In this document: piece after piece, positions 59,029 to 64,000 of the stretch
Numbering within the stretch: position 1 is the stretch's first letter
Layout of the letters: each line of letters opens with the position of its first letter
NCBI RefSeq assembly: GCF_023278565.1
Contig: NC_064679.1
Location: 3,596,001 to 3,660,000 of the forward strand
Length of the DNA: 64,000 bases
Source of the DNA: Colletotrichum lupini
Taxonomy: Eukaryota; Ascomycota; Sordariomycetes; Glomerellales; Glomerellaceae
Direction: 5' to 3'
The notes under the pieces: model-generated
Database searches by the model: none
Told to the model about the DNA's origin: nothing
What the model saw: the letters and a program-made list of their open reading frames with translations, nothing else
Program-made: the position numbers and the translations under genes

Positions 59029-60974
59029 GGTATAATGCTACCTTACAGGCACATGGTGGCATGGTGGTGCAGTGGAATGACGACAGTTGTGCCGAGTGCG
59101 AATTTGCCCCAGGGGAAAGGCGATGAACGATTTGTCGATTTGGATGCACAAAGTCGAGAATCAAGACCCATAGCTTGCGCTTGGTGGTCCACTATTTATT
59201 TCAAGAACGGCCTCCTCTGTCAAGAATCCAGATGTATTCGCATATGTGCTGTGTGAAGTACTAGTAAGCTGAATGGGTTCCTCCCTCAGTTCATGGATCT
59301 TTGTGCATGGTTCTGCCTCCTTTGAATGGCAGCGGAATGGACGCAAGGGAGTTTTCTGTATAAATCACAGCCTCGAAAACCCTCAGAGGCCAACGCGATA
59401 GCACGAAATCACGAAGGAGATTATAACGGTGAAGAGCACAATGCTCTCACCATCCGTGCATGCATCCATTGAGATTGGAGCCATCCGGAAGATTTGAGCC
59501 TGGCACCTGGTTATGCCTGGGTTTTGGGACAAGAAACCTGGAGGGGGGCCGCGAGGGCGGAGGCGGGAGAGTGGGGGCAAAAGGTACGTGGGAAAGAGGC
59601 TGGCGGGGGTGCTAATCAAAGCCGAAAAGGAGGCCTGCAGCGTGCACACCTCTAAGGTTGGATTCATGGATAGAAAAAAAAGATGCACCCACGCTAAAGC
59701 GCCTAGCGATAACGAATGGGTGGGAAATCCAACCTGAATTGGACGCGGGCGCGATGTGGATGTGTTGTTCGGATGCAGGTACCGGCTTTGTAACGAGTCA
59801 ATCAGAGACTTGGAAAGATACCACCATGGCAATGGGCAGTGGGCACTAAGGCACGCTTCCATTGCACAACTCACCGAGCAAAGAAGATTCAAACAATGTG
59901 GAAGGCGCAGTGCTGTTCTTGGCGCCAAGCTCGCGCAACTGCCTCTTGCCCGCCCCTCCTTTCTTGCCTGAATGTCTCTTCTCCGATTCGTATACACAAT
60001 TATTCGCCCAAAGTACCTATGCATACGCATATACGGATATGAGTATCTTCGATTTTTGAATCAAATGTTTTGCACGGTCCGCGATGATGTTGTCATACAC
60101 ACGTCCCTCAACCCACTTGGTTGGAGAAGAAGAAGAAAAGAAAAAAAAGACACCAAACTGAAGTGACTGGACCGCAGTCCAGCCAAATTGGATTAGCACA
60201 GGTAGGTGCCGCTCCATGCCATAGCATTTTCCGGGCATGCCTAGCGAATCGACTTTTGCCCTTTGCGAACGATAGCGCAGCATACCAAAATGTTAAGCTA
60301 TCCATTTTCTACCATGCAAGAATCCACTGCAAAGCCGGATTCCGAGTTTGCACAACGATCTCGATCGGAGGGGCGTCCGTCCGCCGTCTACACCTCCAGT
60401 CCTTCACCAAGTCTTTTTCCACACATCGTGACATCCTAATATCATAAGCTGCTGGGCTATAACGATCCGGCAGAGTGTGCTTTCGGGCTGCCTCCGAAAT
60501 TACCACCTGTTCGTACCTGACGTCACTCCAACTAGCTAATGGCAAATGGCAAATCGTGCATGCTAGTCTTTCTCGAAGAATTGGTATTGTTCGTTCAGTC
60601 TGTTACCTGTCTTGCGGCAGATGGACCTCGCTAAGTGCATTTTGAACCGTGGTACTCCGTAGAGATGGGTGCCCCCGTACAGAAAGCCCGCTGCCACGGG
60701 GTTGTAGCAAGACCCGGGCATCTTCCATCCGGTCCTGAAGCAGATCCAACTCTCAAGTTATTATTGCATATCTACGGATATCAATTCCTTGTGAATCTCA
60801 ACCACCTCATACTTGGCGGTCAACAGCATTTGCGTCAGCGTCAGCGTCAGCATCGCCGCCCAGAATGGGCTACGGTTTCATGCTAGATCCCTCTCCAACT
60901 CGTCAAGTTCCCGCCGGTGCTGGGTGGCTTTCGTGGCGCAGCGCACAACGGTTCGGTGGCATCGGTGCTCTCCC

Positions 60975-60992
60975 AAAAAAAAAAAAAAAAAA
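60975..60992 (+). repeat. poly-A run
   Basis: Eighteen consecutive A in otherwise GC-normal intergenic DNA. It could be a trace of reverse-transcribed insertion or simple slippage. Confidence 0.8.
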
Positions 60993-62472
60993 GCCCGAAT
61001 TTCTTTTTAGCAACGGGCTTCCAGGGGTTCCTTTCTTTGTCGAAATGTTCCGCCGCCGCGAACAGGGGCCAGATAAGACACCAAGTCCACACAATCCGTC
61101 TGTTTCTTGTTCTTTGTCTCGCGATGCTGGTACAGTGCCGTTGTTGCGACTGTCAGCATATAGCTGGCGTTGGGACACCTTACCGTATGGACGATTTGTT
61201 TTTGTTCTTGCAGAGTCTTGATGCGGCAATTGGAAATCAGATTATTTAACAATTACTATGTAAGTTAGCAAGGGCAGAACTTTGGGCTTGAGTCTGTTCT
61301 CTTTGTGCCATGCTCCGTACTCCGTACCGCGCGGCCTTCTTCTCCACGGGCAGCATATCTCTCCCCATTTCCTTTCTCTCCTTGTCTACGGAGACCTTAT
61401 GACGGCGTGGCATCTAGACTCCTGAAGACCATGCGTAGGCCTTTCGGCAAGAGTATGATAGTCTCGGGACGCTGGCGACTCTCCATTGACGGGAGCGGGT
61501 CTCATCTTGTTTTCCTGAACAATGCGCGCTTCCATATGGCTGGGTCCCCTCCGTACCACACAGTAATAATTGGTACTTTGTCTTTTGGGGCAGAGGGATC
61601 AAATTTCCGTGCGTGCCGATTGCCTGCTCAGATGCGGTCCGGTGTTTTGACACACAGCATTCCCCGTCCCTGATCGGCCACTGCATTACAGGACATCCTA
61701 TCGGCGGTCGCATCTTATCACTGTCCTTGGTAGAACGTAGATCTACCTCATGGCCACCGACCTGTGAGACGCGCCTCTCTCGTGACAATGGCTAGCAAAG
61801 GTCGGTGTACTCAAGGTCTCTCTCCTTTCTTGGTAATGGTCCCTGATGGACATCTCTGTAACGTCTTCTGTTGTTCCGTGCAGGGCTGTGCAGTCGGATT
61901 CTTGAATGCATTAGAGCTTCAGCTTTGCAGGGGTACCTGGGGCCTGCCACTCCCAAGACTAGCCTCTCGAACGGCCGCCATTCTTGGTCCGAACCGTGAT
62001 CTGAAAGCTGCTTGCTTCTCCAGACTTTAGAGTCCTGACAGTTGATGCTCTGACGGGAGGCGTTGCGCTTGGAGACCTTCAGAAGACGTGAAATTCGAGG
62101 CACAGCTTCAGTGTCAGTGATTCTTAATTCCCAGCCAAAGCTTATTCGAATCCCGATTCATGCTTTGCCATACCTTATACCCAATAGGTATTTAAACAGT
62201 ACTCATTATGCAGTGCTATCACGTGTCTGTATGCCTTCGCTCGTAAGTCACGTGTGTGTGGCCTTCCACCAGCCTGGTTGGGCAATCTTCCAGAATGACC
62301 ATTCCACTTCCAGCAGGCGGTTGCCCCTCGCAACGAAGAGACATGCACCGATCTACCTTACAAGACGGCTCTGCAACACTTTCGTGCAATGTCAAGCCAC
62401 ACCCAAGCTCAAAGTACCGGAATTGGAGAGAGGATCTGACTTACAGCTACAATCGGCAATCACACCGACACC

Positions 62473-64000
62473 ATGACTGGATATGTCGACTTTGCCTCGT
62501 CTAGTGAGGACGAATTCCCCGACCTAGATGCCGTCCTGCAAAGGAGTAAACAATTCCGCCGACCTACCAAAGCACCTGCTCAAACAACGACCAATAGCAT
62601 TGATAGCGACGACGATGCTTCACCCTCGAGACAGCTCGAAGAAGAAGCTCTTCAGTGGAATGCATCAAGCTCGAAAGATTCGGATGCCGGGAAATCAACG
62701 GTCAAGGCTGCGCCGCCGACTGTGCGACGCCGGAAGCTTGGTGCAAGGGTAGACAACCCCTTATTGAGGCCATTCGGAATTTTTTCGAGAAACGAGGGAC
62801 AGAATCTATTCGATATTCCTGTCAAATCCAAGGAGGTGCCTCGTGTAGGAGTGAGGGAGCTGCGCGTCAGAAGCCGAGACGAGACGCCGACTGGGAACCT
62901 ATCATCAAAGTCAGACGATGAATCAGACGGCAGCACCAACGAGCAAACTGAAATTACCGAGGCCGACATTTCTGAATTCTTTGGTGATTCTGCATCAGAG
63001 TTCGAGGACGATGGGACTCCGACACTCTTTGGGCACGACTCTACGGCTTCGAGAGCTCGTGGTCCAGTATCAGGTCACAGTCAGGAGACAACCGCGCCGA
63101 GACAGAAGGAGCGTCAGCCAGTCACAAAACCTGCACCAGAAATCGACTTCCCAGACTCCAGGCCTAGCAGACCTCAAAAGACCACCAAAGCGAAGGAACG
63201 AAGCACCGGAAGTGTGCCCGGGAGGAAAACGATACGGCCACAATCAGCGATCGTTGACCTCACTGACGATATGGCAGATGCTCTTCGTCGGCTAGATATG
63301 TAAGAGCCACCTCGTAAGTGGCATTGTTGCCTTGCTAACATGAAAATGCAGCACAGCCGAGCCACCAAAGAAGCAAGGCAGGGCTAGAAAAGATGATACT
63401 CCGCCAAAAACTCCGCCATTGACACCGCCAAGGCCATTCACCAAATCACTGATATCCCCTAAGAAGCTCCCAGGTATTCCAAAGACACCCCATGGGCCTG
63501 GTATGGATATGTTCTGGAGTCAGGAGTTCGTGGATGAGTGGAACGAGGAGCACTCGCCCAAGAAACTAATATTGCCTCCGGCCCAAAGGAGTCCAGCGAA
63601 AAGTCCCAAAAAAGCGAAAGAACAGAAGACAAATACGGCCAACCGGAAAGAAAGCAAGAAGGCGTTCGAGCAGAGAAAACACGACATCGCCCAGACATTC
63701 CTCCAAGAACTTGACGATACCATCACCCAGGGCAAACTGCAGTCCCTAGCCGAGTCTACAGGAGGAGTCAAGATCCAGTGGTCGGCCAAACTCAACACCA
63801 CAGCGGGAAGAGCGAACTGGAGGCGCGAAACCGTCCGTACCAAGAACGCCGACGGGTCAGAGAAATCGGTCACGCACAAGCATCATGCTTCCATTGAGCT
63901 CGCGGAGAAGGTGATTGATGACGAAAATCGTCTCCTCAACGTCGTCGCACACGAGTTTTGCCATCTGGCCAACTTCATGGTCAACGGCATCACTGGTAAC
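62473..64000 (+). CDS. SprT-like metalloprotease, GCNA/ACRC-like (partial, runs off the window)
   Basis: Exon 1 is 62473-63299. Exon 2 starts at 63352 and continues to the window end, so 492 residues are visible. The first 380 residues are disordered, with acidic Ser/Asp-rich stretches (starting MTGYVDFASSSEDEFPDLD) and a Pro/Lys block rich in TPPK/SPKK motifs. The SprT-like domain begins at about residue 385 (AFEQRKHDIAQTFLQELDDT) and carries the zinc-site HEFCH at 63950-63964, about residue 476. The third metal ligand and any C-terminal domain lie outside. Acidic disordered N-terminus plus SprT is the plan of GCNA/ACRC proteins, which act on DNA-protein crosslinks. SPRTN or Wss1 differ in layout. 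The downstream part decides: GCNA relatives often add a zinc ribbon or HMG box. The window ends in ACTGGTAAC, which could be another donor site. Confidence 0.85.

Larger units (their letters stand above)
58996..62472. other. 3.5-kb intergenic region, no gene recognised
   Basis: GC-normal DNA with scattered open frames up to 215 codons (59383-60030, minus) that lack domain character. It holds a poly-A run (60975-60992) and TACTCCGTA words near 60651 and 61318-61330. The right end should contain the promoter of the SprT-like gene. The left end carries the second copy of the 14-bp repeat. Confidence 0.5.

Noticed and set aside
59383..60030. 215-codon minus-strand frame
   Set aside because: Irregular composition, no domain, no conserved block. 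Kept as a low-probability candidate only.

Overview
The window is nuclear DNA from a filamentous ascomycete, most likely a Sordariomycete. Genes are split by short introns (about 50-120 nt, GTAAGT-like donors and CAG/TAG acceptors). The products are ordinary fungal housekeeping proteins. Two blocks are driven to extreme A+T, the hallmark of repeat-induced point mutation (RIP). Intergenic DNA is peppered with TACCTAGGTA-like and TACTCCGTA-like motifs. I cannot name the genus from sequence alone.

Left part (1-25.5 kb), in order: EMG1/NEP1 rRNA methyltransferase (-), mitoribosomal uS17m (+), a MIT/AAA spastin-like ATPase (-), Golgi tether subunit COG6 (-), autophagy scramblase ATG9 (+), a mitoferrin-type carrier (+), and the ER TPR/J-domain co-chaperone DNJ1 (-).

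Middle (25.5-34.3 kb): a RIP-degraded Tc1/mariner element with a legible DD34E transposase trace lies just upstream of augmin subunit HAUS1 (+). HAUS1 converges on VAC14 (-), a nine-exon gene with one GC-AG intron. A 77-codon putative small gene (-) follows.

Right part (36.8-53 kb): four minus-strand genes bear on the cell surface. They are a delta-8 sphingolipid desaturase with an N-terminal cytochrome b5 domain, a secreted GH17 beta-1,3-glucanase, LCB1 (serine palmitoyltransferase subunit) and FKS1 (beta-1,3-glucan synthase). A region of about 9.5 kb without a recognisable gene follows, holding the second RIP block. The window ends inside a SprT-like metalloprotease gene resembling GCNA/ACRC.

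Most gene models were checked at codon level: exon phases are consistent and each spliced product has a length normal for its family. I found no tRNA, rRNA or CRISPR array and no biosynthetic cluster. No wholly new system is evident; the most unusual items are the RIP relics, the GC-AG intron, the FKS1 hot-spot residue, the sphingolipid/glucan neighbourhood and the dispersed intergenic motifs.
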